This document shows, piece after piece, positions 1 through 7,813 of a stretch of DNA of 64,000 nucleotides (the first letter of the stretch is position 1; each line of letters starts with the position of its first letter). Origin of the DNA: Niveispirillum sp. SYP-B3756 (GTDB taxonomy: Bacteria; Pseudomonadota; Alphaproteobacteria; Azospirillales; Azospirillaceae); contig NZ_WIDQ01000004.1 of NCBI RefSeq assembly GCF_009495745.1, positions 372,001 through 436,000 of the forward strand. The letters are read 5' to 3'. The translations under genes and the position numbers were made by a program. The notes beneath the pieces are model-generated. The model saw nothing but the letters and a program-made list of their open reading frames with translations. It made no database searches and was not told the DNA's origin.

Positions 1-2
1 GT

Positions 3-659
3 ACGCCGGCGCTGGCTGGTGACGGGCCCGGCCCCCTGGCCGGACGCCCGCAACTGGTGCTGGCCTCCGGCTCCCCCCGGCGGCGGGAATTGCTGGCCCA
101 GATCGGGCTGGTGCCGGATGCGGTTGATCCGGCGGATATCGACGAATCCCCCCTGAAGGACGAATTGCCGGCCCCCCATGCCCTGCGCTTGGCGCGGGAA
201 AAGGCGGCGGTGACGGCGGCACGCCATCCGGGTGCCATCGTGCTGGCTGCCGATACGGTGGTGGGGCTGGGCCGGCGCATCCTGCCCAAGGCGGATGATG
301 CCGCCACGGCCCGGCAATGCCTGACGTTGCTGCAAGGCCGGCGGCACCGGGTGCATACCGGTTTCTGCGTCATTGGTGCCGATGGTCGCGTCTGGTCCCG
401 CACGGTGGAAACGGCGGTGATTTTCCGCACCCTGTCCGCCCATGAGATTGAAAGCTACATCGCCACCGGCGACTGGCGCGGCAAGGCCGGCGGCTATGCC
501 ATCCAGGGGATTGGCAGCCTGTTCGTGCGGCAGATTGGTGGCAGCTACAGCAATGTGGTGGGCCTACCGCTGACGGAGGTGGGGGGCACCCTGCGCGCCG
601 CCGGGCTGGACGCCCTGGCGCTGGCCGCTGCGGCCGCCACTGCACCGAAAGCCGGCTGA
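3..659 (+). CDS. maf: Maf/YceF-like nucleoside triphosphate pyrophosphatase, 5' end uncertain
   Basis: Maf-family pyrophosphatase, which hydrolyses non-canonical or modified nucleoside triphosphates to monophosphates in the cytoplasm. The conserved N-terminal signature LVLASGSPRRREL is present, as are the family's downstream blocks (LAADTVV, HRVHTGFC, KAGGYAIQG). The GTG at 57 lies inside the signature (the V of LVLAS), so it cannot be the true start. The frame stays open to the left edge, so the gene begins at or before position 1 and is listed as 5'-partial. The stop overlaps the next start by one base (TGATG), so it is probably translationally coupled to the RNase gene. The maf-rng-yacG order is typical of alphaproteobacteria. 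Confidence 0.93.
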   Translation, partial: TPALAGDGPGPLAGRPQLVLASGSPRRRELLAQIGLVPDAVDPADIDESPLKDELPAPHALRLAREKAAVTAARHPGAIVLAADTVVGLGRRILPKADDAATARQCLTLLQGRRHRVHTGFCVIGADGRVWSRTVETAVIFRTLSAHEIESYIATGDWRGKAGGYAIQGIGSLFVRQIGGSYSNVVGLPLTEVGGTLRAAGLDALALAAAAATAPKAG

Positions 660-1837
660 TGCGCCGGCTGCTGATCGACCGGCGGGGGGCGCTGACGCGC
701 TGTGCCCTGCTGGGCGATGGCGTTTTGAGCGATCTTGCCATCGATCATGCGAACCATCCCGGCTGGCTGGGTGCCGTGGCGCTGGGCCGCGTCACCCGCA
801 TTGCCGCCGGGCTGGATGCCGCCTTCGTTGATTTTGGCGACCGGGTGCCCGGTCTGCTCTCTGCCGCTGATGTGCGACCCACCCGCCGTGATGCCAAGAT
901 CGGCCAGTTGCTGCGCACCGGCCAATCCGTGCTGGTGCAGGTGAAGGCCGATGCCCATGGTGACAAGGGGGCCAGCCTGACGGGCGATATCTCCCTGCCG
1001 GGCCGTTTCCTTGTCTATACGCCGCTGGGCGATGGGCTGCATCTGTCCAAGCGTCTGGGCAAGGGGCCGCAGGTGAACGCCCTGCGCGCCCTGTTCGCCG
1101 CTGAACTGCCCAACCAGGGTGGCTGGATCGTGCGCGGGGAGGCGGCGGGGGTGGACCCTGGGCTGGTGCTGGCGGAGGCCGAGGCCCTGCTGGCCCGCTG
1201 GCGCCCCGCCAGCCTGGCCCTGGGCGGGGCGGCCCCCCGCACCCTGATCCCCCCGCCCGATGCCCTCCGCCGCGCCGTGACGGAACTGCCGCGTGATGGC
1301 TTGGCGGAGATCATGGTGGAGGGGGCGGAACTGCTGGCGTCGGTGAAGGCGCTGCTGACCGATGATGCCCCCGATCTGCTGGCCCTGGTCAAGCCCTGGA
1401 AGCCGGGGGACGGGCGCCGCCTGTTCGATCAGGGCGATGTGGATGGCGAAATTGCCCGTGCCGCCGGCCGGCGGGTGCCGCTGGCCTATGGCGGTTCCCT
1501 GGTCATCGACCGTACCGAGGCACTGACCGTGGTGGATGTGAATGGCGGGGAGCGGGGCAACCCGCTGGCCACCAACCTGGATGCCTGCCCGGAGATCGCC
1601 CGCCAATTGCGCCTGCGCAATATTGGCGGCATCGTGGTGGTGGATTTCGTCAATATGGGCCGCGCCGGCGACCGCGACGCGGTGGTACGGGCCTTGAGTG
1701 AGGCGGTGGCCGCCGACCCGGTGGCCACCCATGTTTACGGCATGTCGCGCCTGGGCCTGGTGGAGGTGACGCGCGCCCGTCGCGGCCCCGCCCTGGCCGA
1801 CCTGCTGGCCCTGGATGGAAGCGATGATGATGAGTGA
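659..1837 (+). CDS. rng: Ribonuclease E/G family protein (short RNase G type)
   Basis: Endoribonuclease of the RNase E/G family, expected to act in rRNA or mRNA processing in the cytoplasm. An S1-like RNA-binding segment (GRVTRIAAGLDAAFVDFG) lies near the N terminus. The two catalytic Mg-binding aspartate blocks are visible: VVDVNGG at about residue 292 and VVVDFVNMG at about residue 327. At 392 residues it is clearly shorter than E. coli RNase G (489). It ends soon after the catalytic core with an acidic tail (DGSDDDE) and lacks the CPxC zinc-link used for tetramerisation. Such short forms occur next to maf and yacG in alphaproteobacteria; the large RNase E is expected elsewhere. The yacG start lies inside its 3' end. 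Confidence 0.92.
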   Translation: MRRLLIDRRGALTRCALLGDGVLSDLAIDHANHPGWLGAVALGRVTRIAAGLDAAFVDFGDRVPGLLSAADVRPTRRDAKIGQLLRTGQSVLVQVKADAHGDKGASLTGDISLPGRFLVYTPLGDGLHLSKRLGKGPQVNALRALFAAELPNQGGWIVRGEAAGVDPGLVLAEAEALLARWRPASLALGGAAPRTLIPPPDALRRAVTELPRDGLAEIMVEGAELLASVKALLTDDAPDLLALVKPWKPGDGRRLFDQGDVDGEIARAAGRRVPLAYGGSLVIDRTEALTVVDVNGGERGNPLATNLDACPEIARQLRLRNIGGIVVVDFVNMGRAGDRDAVVRALSEAVAADPVATHVYGMSRLGLVEVTRARRGPALADLLALDGSDDDE

Positions 1838-2048
1838 CGATCCCATTGATCTGGCGGCTGCCCGCCCCCGCAAACAGGTGGCCTGCCCCATTTGCAGCCG
1901 CCCGGTGGTGGCCGCCTTCAAACCCTTCTGTTCCAAGCGCTGCGCCGATGTGGACCTGTCCCGCTGGCTGGGGGAGGCCTATCGCGTGCCGGTGGCCCCC
2001 GATGATGATGAGGCTGAGCAGGTGGATGAAAAAAATCGCAGCCTGTAA
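1830..2048 (+). CDS. yacG: DNA gyrase inhibitor YacG, zinc-binding
   Basis: Small zinc-finger protein of the YacG family; the E. coli homologue binds GyrB and inhibits gyrase. The four zinc ligands are clear: CPIC near the N terminus and FCSKRC about 17 residues later, followed by the conserved DLSRWL. Three ATGs in a row (1824, 1827, 1830) overlap the end of the RNase gene. The ATG at 1830 is preferred because GGAAG at 1817-1821 then sits about eight bases upstream. The C-terminal tail is acidic (DDDEAEQ). Third gene of the maf-rng-yacG set; tRNA-Phe follows about 110 bp downstream. Confidence 0.9.
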   Translation: MSDDPIDLAAARPRKQVACPICSRPVVAAFKPFCSKRCADVDLSRWLGEAYRVPVAPDDDEAEQVDEKNRSL

Positions 2049-2158
2049 AAAAAGTGCTTTACAGGCCTCAGCCAACTCTCTAAAAGCGCCTCCACCGGAC
2101 GGCACGACCAACACCGACCGGCGCTGAAACGGCGAAAGCCGACAGCAGATGCGATAGT

Positions 2159-2234
2159 GCCCAGGTAGCTCAGTCGGTAGAGCAGGGGATTGAAAATCCC
2201 CGTGTCGGCGGTTCGATTCCGTCCCTGGGCACCA
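2159..2234 (+). tRNA. tRNA-Phe (GAA)
   Basis: A 76-nt cloverleaf. Acceptor stem GCCCAGG pairs with CCTGGGC, followed by A and an encoded CCA. The D arm is TAGCTCAGTCGGTAGAGCA. The anticodon stem GGGGA/TCCCC closes a loop TTGAAAA with anticodon GAA, and the T arm contains GGTTCGATTCC. Accessory sequence begins immediately behind it, so it may be an integration landmark. Confidence 0.97.
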
Positions 2235-2818
2235 CTTCCCCTGGCAATATCAAGGGGTTAGTGGTTGCCGTTTCTGAGTTGCTGCGAAAAGATACTCTAT
2301 TGTAGTGCTAGCGCAGCATGACAGGTTTCCAACAAAATCGATGTTTCACGCTGATGCGCAAACCGGCTTTAGCGCGGCGCTGGCGCATTCACCCAGCGGT
2401 TAACAGCAGGTGTGCGACGACAGCGGTGTTGCATTTTACAAAGAACAAAGCATAAACACCATCCCAGCCGCTGGCGCTGCATTGCAGCCGCATCCCTCCG
2501 TATGCCTTTTCAGGCCCTGTAGCGCCCACGGACGGGGGAAAACGGCAATGGGCTACCAGTTGCTGCAAATTGCCCTCCCCTGCGCCAGCGGCGTGCTTTT
2601 CGGGGTGCCGTGCGATGCGGCGCGTAGGTTTATGAAATTTCTGCGTTTTTTGCCGATTTTTCTTTTGCCAATGAATCTCCGATTTCGATATATTTCCGGC
2701 GTTGTGATTTCATTTTCTAAGAAATTAGAGCGCACACTCAAAGTGTGTGGCGATGACTTGCCAGAATTTTGCAGTCATTGTTGAAACTCAATACAATCAT
2801 CGAAATCCGCCTCCAGCA
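2235..2818. other. Gene-free, relatively AT-rich stretch behind tRNA-Phe
   Basis: No convincing gene. The open frames here (for example 2410-2784 plus) have no recognisable motif and poor coding character. Base composition drops visibly between about 2630 and 2740 compared with the flanking core genes. No integrase and no direct repeat of the tRNA 3' end was recognised by eye. Best read as border sequence of the accessory block that starts at the tRNA. Confidence 0.5.
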
Positions 2819-3265
2819 TCATCCGACCAGCCGATCGATCAGGTTCGACCGGGCCACCCCAAGGGTTTCAGCCACCGCCTTCACCGCGAACCGTCCTGCA
2901 GCGGAGACCGCGCGAGCAAGATCGGTTTTTTTTGAGCGCGACTTCCCCAGCGCATCGCGCAGGATTTCCGCCTCCAGCACCTTGTGGCCGAGTTGGCGTT
3001 CCAGCTCCCGCACCCGCTCCTCAAGCTGCCGGACAACCTTGCTGCTGTTCACATCGTCATCATCCGCCACGGCTACGCTCCCGCCTTCCAGCATCAGACG
3101 CCGCCAACGATACAGCAGGTTCGGCGCCACGCCATGCCGGCGGGCGACAATGGAGATGCTTGACCGGCCGTCCAGCGTCTCCTCCACAATCCGCAGCTTC
3201 TCCGACGCCGTCCAGCGGCGACGGCGGCCGCCATCCGTGATGATCTCGATCTCAAGCATAAGCAC
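2819..3265 (-). pseudogene. IS3-family transposase OrfA fused to a stub of OrfB
   Basis: The first ~110 residues are a standard OrfA. They carry a helix-turn-helix (RWTASEKLRIVEETLDG through VARRHGVAPNLLYRWRR), followed by a coiled-coil leucine-zipper region (VVRQLEERVRELERQLG), which bind the IS ends. The C-terminal part, FAVKAVAETLGVARSNLIDR, is the known beginning of OrfB. In intact elements OrfB is reached by a separate start or a programmed -1 frameshift; here it is in frame with OrfA and stops after a few residues. The DDE integrase domain is absent, so the protein cannot transpose. It may at most act as a DNA-binding remnant. Confidence 0.8.
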
Positions 3266-3336
3266 ATGCTCAGGGATATCCCCAAGCCTCCCTGGCTAGG
3301 CCTGACTGTCCGGCCCAAACAGGGGCCAGTTCATTG
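2819..3336 (-). mobile_element. Truncated IS3-family (IS2-like) insertion sequence relic
   Basis: Contains the transposase orfA frame at 2819-3265. Upstream of it (3300-3336 as read on the plus strand) is a terminal segment, CTGTCCGGCCCAAACAGG, followed by GGCCAGTTCA, which looks like the left inverted repeat of this IS group. Only the start of orfB is left, and the catalytic DDE domain and the right end are missing. The element is therefore dead. It lies between tRNA-Phe and the RiPP cluster and marks the block as laterally mobile in the past. Confidence 0.75.
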
Positions 3337-3452
3337 ACGGCCAAGACCTGACGCCGGACATGCTTGCTTTCTCCAATCCTCCAGAGTATTCCTTTTATTG
3401 AAGGCTTTAAAATGACGATTGGCTACGCCAACCGCTTAATAAGGTAGAAGCC

Positions 3453-3614
3453 ATGAATTCGCGCGAAACATCCGATCTGGTGATTGCCACGCCTGTTCAT
3501 GGTAAAAAAACTTGGATTGCTCCAGAAATCCGTGACCAGAGTATTGGGAGTACAACCCAAGCCAAGAGCAACAGCCCGAATGAATCGAGCCCCAACACGG
3601 GTCCGGTGTCATGA
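3453..3614 (+). CDS. Putative lasso-peptide precursor (paeninodin-like, A gene)
   Basis: A 53-residue ORF with AAGG about eight bases upstream of its ATG, directly ahead of the kinase gene. Residues 19-26 read KTWIAPEI. This matches the W/Y-x-x-P-x-L/I leader motif that the B1 RRE domain grips in lasso precursors, and particularly the K-x-W-x-x-P-E-I form of the paeninodin group. A Thr follows ten residues after the Pro (T34), with a second at T35; lasso precursors need a Thr at core position -2. With T34 at -2 the core is QAKSNSPNESSPNTGPVS and Glu44 is residue 9. With T35 at -2 the core starts at Ala37 and Glu44 is residue 8. Either gives a legal 8- or 9-membered macrolactam. The last residue is Ser, the residue phosphorylated by the kinase in the paeninodin system. 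Identity as precursor is inference from motif and context. Confidence 0.75.
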   Translation: MNSRETSDLVIATPVHGKKTWIAPEIRDQSIGSTTQAKSNSPNESSPNTGPVS

Positions 3615-3651
3615 ATCGGGATTGCCGGGTGATCGGTTCGCGATATCTTTA

Positions 3652-4572
3652 ATGTCTTTGATGCAGCCATTGTTTCATTATCGCGTCTGCGGTCTTTCCG
3701 TTGCGTCGGATTTCGCTCTTCCTGGGATGGTGACCGCAACTGAGAGCGTGTCACAGCCGGATGTGTGTGTGCGGCGTGGAACGACGCCAGCCAAACTTGA
3801 CACAGCGCGGCGCATCGGGCCGACTTGGCAACTCAACGATACGGCTTTTCTGTTTCAGGTTCCACAAGTTGCCCGCTTCCTCGTCACGGATGGGAGTGAG
3901 GTCGTTGTTGACGTGGATGAGTTATCGACAACGGTTGATGCAGCGCCCTTTCTGCTTGGCACTGCCTTTGGGGTCTTGCTTCACCAGCGCGGACAGCTTG
4001 TTTTGCACGCTGCCACCGTCTCCTATCGGGGCCGGGGCGTAGCCTTATGTGGCATTACGGGTGCCGGAAAATCGACGCTGGCGGCGGCGCTCTGCCGGGC
4101 GGGGTGCGATTTTGTCGGTGACGATGTCGCTGCTATTCGTTTCGATGTGGGGGGCGTACCGACCATTCTGCCAGATGGACGCCAGCATCGTTTGTGGATG
4201 GATGCTGCCGAACAGCTCGCGTTGACCGATCGCATAGGTCCGCCAGTTCGACCCAGCATGAATAAATTCCACGTTGATCCACCACGAGTGCCAACACAAG
4301 ATCCTATGCCACTGAGTGCGATTTTCATATTGCGGACAGCGGCGACATCGCGCCTGCTTGAGTTGGAGCCTGTCGATGCTGCCGCGTTGCTGCGCGACGA
4401 GGTTTATCGCTCAAAGCCGGCCAGCCATCTGGGGCGCGACGCCGATCTGTTCCGGCAGATCGCCGTCTTGATCGGTCAGGTTCAGGTTTTTCTGTTCGAG
4501 CGTTCTATGGATTTTACCCAGCTGGATGATACCGTCGCTGCCGTGCTGGCGAAGTTCGGCACCAAGGCATGA
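3652..4572 (+). CDS. HPr-kinase-like (HprK-related) kinase, probable lasso-precursor kinase (K)
   Basis: A 306-residue protein related to the C-terminal domain of HPr serine kinase. Walker A (GITGAGKST) is at about residues 134-142, preceded by the family's LHAATV strand and followed by DFVGDDVAAI, the HprK acid motif. Kinases of this type sit in paeninodin-like lasso clusters, where they phosphorylate the C-terminal Ser of the precursor; the precursor just upstream ends in Ser. The start at 3652 (MSLMQPLFHYRV) is chosen because longer versions overlap the precursor gene; ATG 3661 is an alternative, and no strong Shine-Dalgarno is seen for either. The end overlaps the sulfotransferase start by four bases (ATGA). 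Codon use is less GC-biased than in the core genes, in keeping with transfer. Confidence 0.8.
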   Translation: MSLMQPLFHYRVCGLSVASDFALPGMVTATESVSQPDVCVRRGTTPAKLDTARRIGPTWQLNDTAFLFQVPQVARFLVTDGSEVVVDVDELSTTVDAAPFLLGTAFGVLLHQRGQLVLHAATVSYRGRGVALCGITGAGKSTLAAALCRAGCDFVGDDVAAIRFDVGGVPTILPDGRQHRLWMDAAEQLALTDRIGPPVRPSMNKFHVDPPRVPTQDPMPLSAIFILRTAATSRLLELEPVDAAALLRDEVYRSKPASHLGRDADLFRQIAVLIGQVQVFLFERSMDFTQLDDTVAAVLAKFGTKA

Positions 4573-5423
4573 TACCGCCTGGAGGCAGGATCGTCTGGCT
4601 CGCCTCTTATCCGAAATCGGGTAACACGTGGCTCCGCTTTCTGATCGCCAATTACCTTTCCGACGACGCGGCACCGCTTGCCATCAACCGGATCAACCTC
4701 AACAGTCCCTATCCGGTGATGAAGGATTTTCTGGAGGATGAGAGCTTCATTGATGCGGATCTTCTCCGCCTTGATGAAGCGAATATTCTCCGGGCCAGCG
4801 TGATGGAGGATTATGCTCAACGATGCGACACGGTCAATTGCATAAAGGTCCATGATCGGCGCGATTTCTGTGTGAATGGCGCGCCTCTCCTGGGGTGGGG
4901 AGAGCTTTGGTCTGGCCTCTATATTGTCCGCGATCCCCGCGACGTAGCGGTCTCGATGACGTTTCACAACAACATTACGGTCGACGGCGCGATCAGGATG
5001 CTGAACAATCCTGACAACATTATTGGTTGGAGCCGAAACGGTCGTCACCATCATGTGCCGCAGCGGGTTGGCGATTGGAGTGCCCACGTCGCAAGTTGGA
5101 TCGACCAAACCGACTTTCCTGTCCATTTTTTGCGATATGAAGACCTGCAGGCTGATCCGGTCGGGGTTTTTGGCGCGGCTGTCGCCTTTACCGGCTTGGA
5201 GGTTCAGCCGGCACGGGTGGAGCGCGCCGTTCGCTTCGCCGACTTTCGTGAGTTGCAACGTCAGGAGAGCCAATCGGGCTTTTTTGAACGTCCCTCCAAC
5301 TCAGCCGCGCCTTTTTTTCGTTCGGGGCGGGTTGGTGCCTGGGCGGAGGTTTTAAGCAAGGCGCAGAGCGATACCATTACCGCCGCGCACCGCCCGATGA
5401 TGGAACGGTGCGGGTATCTGTGA
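4569..5423 (+). CDS. PAPS-dependent sulfotransferase
   Basis: A 284-residue cytosolic-type sulfotransferase. The 5'-phosphosulfate-binding loop SYPKSGNTWLR is at residues 13-23. The 3'-phosphate-binding motif YIVRDPRDVAVSM lies near residues 118-130. Further family features are the His in KVHDRRDF and the late FLRYEDLQADP block. It transfers sulfate from PAPS to a hydroxyl or amine of an unknown acceptor. It is translationally coupled to the kinase (ATGA overlap) and followed by the RRE protein, so the Ser/Thr-rich precursor at 3453-3614 is the natural candidate substrate. That assignment is inference; the fold call is secure. Confidence 0.85.
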   Translation: MIPPGGRIVWLASYPKSGNTWLRFLIANYLSDDAAPLAINRINLNSPYPVMKDFLEDESFIDADLLRLDEANILRASVMEDYAQRCDTVNCIKVHDRRDFCVNGAPLLGWGELWSGLYIVRDPRDVAVSMTFHNNITVDGAIRMLNNPDNIIGWSRNGRHHHVPQRVGDWSAHVASWIDQTDFPVHFLRYEDLQADPVGVFGAAVAFTGLEVQPARVERAVRFADFRELQRQESQSGFFERPSNSAAPFFRSGRVGAWAEVLSKAQSDTITAAHRPMMERCGYL

Positions 5424-5506
5424 ATGGGCCCTTACCGAAGAAAGAGGATCACCCAGCGACATGGTTTGTGCCGGGACCGTGTCGGGGTGAGACGTTGGAG
5501 ACATAC

Positions 5507-5806
5507 ATGAACAACTCAACGAAAATTTGCGGAACCTTTCGCCGCGCCGATGGCCTCCTCACAGCCAGTATCGACGAGGAACTGCTGATGATGAGCGTCG
5601 AGCAGGGACGATATTTCAACTTGAACGCCGTCGGTTCCCGCATTTGGGAACTGCTCGCGGAGCCGATGTCTGTCGACGGGCTAACGGATGCGCTGACGGC
5701 TGAATATGACGTCGATCCAGCGGAGGCCCGCCGGGAGGTCGAGCGATTTTTAGGTGCTCTTCGGGAGCGCGGCCTGCTTGCGGTGGATAATGCGGGACCG
5801 GTGTAA
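5507..5806 (+). CDS. PqqD-like RRE protein (lasso B1)
   Basis: A 99-residue PqqD-family RiPP recognition element. In lasso systems the stand-alone B1 protein binds the precursor leader and delivers it to the protease and cyclase. Family features are the early beta-strand segment (LTASIDEELLMMSVEQGRYF), then LNAVGSRIWELLAEPMSV, then the helix DALTAEYDVDPAEARREVERFL and the closing ERGLLAV. The frame is open upstream to 5408, but ATG 5507 with GGAG seven bases before it gives the standard length. Separated from the sulfotransferase by about 80 bp. A B2 transglutaminase-like protease gene normally follows or is fused to B1; only about 70 bp follow before the convergent cyclase gene. Confidence 0.87.
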   Translation: MNNSTKICGTFRRADGLLTASIDEELLMMSVEQGRYFNLNAVGSRIWELLAEPMSVDGLTDALTAEYDVDPAEARREVERFLGALRERGLLAVDNAGPV

Positions 5807-5874
5807 AGTCTCGCCTGTCCGTCTGCGGATTGGCGGCCGGTGCTATAGGCTTGCCCGTGATGCCGCCCGGCAAC

Positions 5875-7779
5875 TCAGTGATGCTGCCGCACGTAGGCGA
5901 TAAAGCGCAGGATACGTGGCAGCATCATCGCTAGCTTATTTAAAGCCGGGCTGTCACCCAGTTCGCTTGCGCGGCGCAAGGCTTCCGCCGAGGGTGGCAG
6001 GGCGCGCAACCGCCGCTCCAGAGCATCCAGATCGAACAACGCGTTGACCCGTGGGTGTCCGCGCAGGTCGGGCAGTTGACGGAGCAGCGCGTCGCGTTGC
6101 AGGGCGACGACCAGCGGGGTTTCCGAAAACGGGGCCTCCTTGGACCGGTTTTCCAGGATACTGTTCGGCAAAATTCCGATCATGGCGTCGCGGTACAACC
6201 GCCGGGAAACGCCGTCGCGCAGAAAATGCTGGCTAGGCAAGGTCAGCGCAAATTCGATTACCCGGCGGTCAAGCAGCGGGAAAGCGGCGGCGATACCGGT
6301 GCGGGCACTTGTCAACGCCCAATGCTCTGGGCGCCGTGTCAGAATTGGCCCGGTCAGGAGAGTGAGGTGGTTGGCGACGGCGTTGGAACGCATCGCCGGT
6401 TTCGGCGGCAAGACACTCCTCAGCGCCTCACTGCGCAACAGCTCGGTCAGGATCATCGGCGCGCTGTCTGGCATCCCGCCGCGCAGGCGTTGGATGACGG
6501 TCTGAACCGCCTCTGGCAGCAGATAGTTCCGCACCTCACCAAGCAGCACCTTCGTCACGGAGCTATCTCTGCTGACAGCGCAGGCCCTGATCTCGCGCAC
6601 AAAACGCCCCCAATGCCCGGCCAGCAACGCCTCAGCCATCGCACCGCGACCGTTGAAGGATGCCCCCTCGTCGCCCCCCCACCCTGAAAGCAGCACCTGC
6701 GCGCCTCTGGTCGCCGCATCCATGCAGATCCATGCGTCGGGATCAGCAGGGTCGAACGGCATCGGCTGGTCGCAATCCATGCGTGGCATCAGGTAATCCA
6801 ACGAGGAGCCGATGCGCACGGGTATGCTGACAATGTCCGGTTCCTGATCCAGCACCGTCTGGACAAGTGGCCCCTCTCCATCGGGTGCGTAATCTCCGCG
6901 TGGCGTCGGCAGGAATGAATAGGCGAGCAATGGACGCCCGGTTGCACGCAGCGCCCGGGCAGCGAGGACGCTGATGGAGGGGGAATCAAGCCCTCCACTC
7001 AAATGGGTCGCCACCGGCCCCGTTGCCGGCAAGCGGGCGCGCACCGCCTGTGTGACCAGTGCCGCCATCTCCTCGGCGGCCTCTTGCGGGCGGCACCGGT
7101 TTCGCCCGGCAGTTGCCGGGTCGAGCCGCCAATGGACGCCGCTCTCCCGTCGCCGGGCCGACAGCCGCAACCATGTTCCGGGTCCAAGCCGTTCAATGCC
7201 GCGAAGCACCGAGCGATTGTTTGGTGTCGCGCGCACCAACAGCGTGCTGATAAGGGCGGCTTGATCCAACTCTCTCGCAACGAAGCCACTGGCGGTGAGG
7301 CCCCGCGGCAGCGAAGCGAAGGCAAACACCCGATCCGGTTGATCATGAATGAACAGCGGCCGGATACCCATGCCGTCACGGGCACAGAGCAGCGTCTGAT
7401 CTCGCGGATTCCACGCGGCCAAGGCGAAGTCGCCGAAGATGCCGCGAAGCCCCCCGTCGGCCCCGTCGCCCCCCCGGCTCTCCAAGGTTTCCAGTACAGC
7501 GGCCTCGTCAGCCCTGCCATCCTTACCTTCGTAGAGCCTGCAGTCGGCTGCAAGCACGAGACCGCTTGCGCCCCGCAGCAGTGTGGTCATCGACTGAACA
7601 ACCTGGGACGCGGCGGCGGCAGGCGCGAAATCTAGCATAGCGAGCGCTACCGGCCCTTCGGTGAAACAGGCCACCGCCGGGGTCAGGCCCGGCTCGGTCA
7701 TCGCGGCCACCATGGCGGCCAATCGGCCAGGTTCCGCCGATCGACCGTCGAGATGGAGGAAGCCACAGATCAGCCGCAT
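5875..7779 (-). CDS. Asparagine-synthetase-like lasso cyclase (C)
   Basis: A 634-residue AsnB homologue. The N-terminal glutamine-amidotransferase-like domain begins MRLICGFLHLDGR. A Cys is present, but at position 5 and not at the processed N terminus, so glutaminase activity is doubtful, as in known lasso cyclases. The ATP-pyrophosphatase loop SGGLDS is at about residue 260. The block SGWGGDEGASFNGRG at about residue 360 is typical of lasso cyclases and not of true AsnB. It would adenylate the Glu side chain and close the macrolactam. ATG 7779 is chosen over the longer open frame because it matches the family N terminus and leaves 34 bp to the upstream oxygenase gene. Last gene of the minus-strand operon, convergent with B1. 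Confidence 0.85.
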   Translation of the reverse strand: MRLICGFLHLDGRSAEPGRLAAMVAAMTEPGLTPAVACFTEGPVALAMLDFAPAAAASQVVQSMTTLLRGASGLVLAADCRLYEGKDGRADEAAVLETLESRGGDGADGGLRGIFGDFALAAWNPRDQTLLCARDGMGIRPLFIHDQPDRVFAFASLPRGLTASGFVARELDQAALISTLLVRATPNNRSVLRGIERLGPGTWLRLSARRRESGVHWRLDPATAGRNRCRPQEAAEEMAALVTQAVRARLPATGPVATHLSGGLDSPSISVLAARALRATGRPLLAYSFLPTPRGDYAPDGEGPLVQTVLDQEPDIVSIPVRIGSSLDYLMPRMDCDQPMPFDPADPDAWICMDAATRGAQVLLSGWGGDEGASFNGRGAMAEALLAGHWGRFVREIRACAVSRDSSVTKVLLGEVRNYLLPEAVQTVIQRLRGGMPDSAPMILTELLRSEALRSVLPPKPAMRSNAVANHLTLLTGPILTRRPEHWALTSARTGIAAAFPLLDRRVIEFALTLPSQHFLRDGVSRRLYRDAMIGILPNSILENRSKEAPFSETPLVVALQRDALLRQLPDLRGHPRVNALFDLDALERRLRALPPSAEALRRASELGDSPALNKLAMMLPRILRFIAYVRQHH

Positions 7780-7813
7780 GATTCGTTCCCGTGATGGTGG
7801 CGCCTTGGCGCAG

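Noticed and set aside
545..1936. Minus-strand 463-codon frame over the RNase gene
   Set aside because: Antisense shadow of rng with low-complexity Gln/Gly/His composition.
2410..2784. 124-codon ORF behind tRNA-Phe
   Set aside because: No recognisable domain, odd composition and no good start signal; treated as non-coding border DNA.
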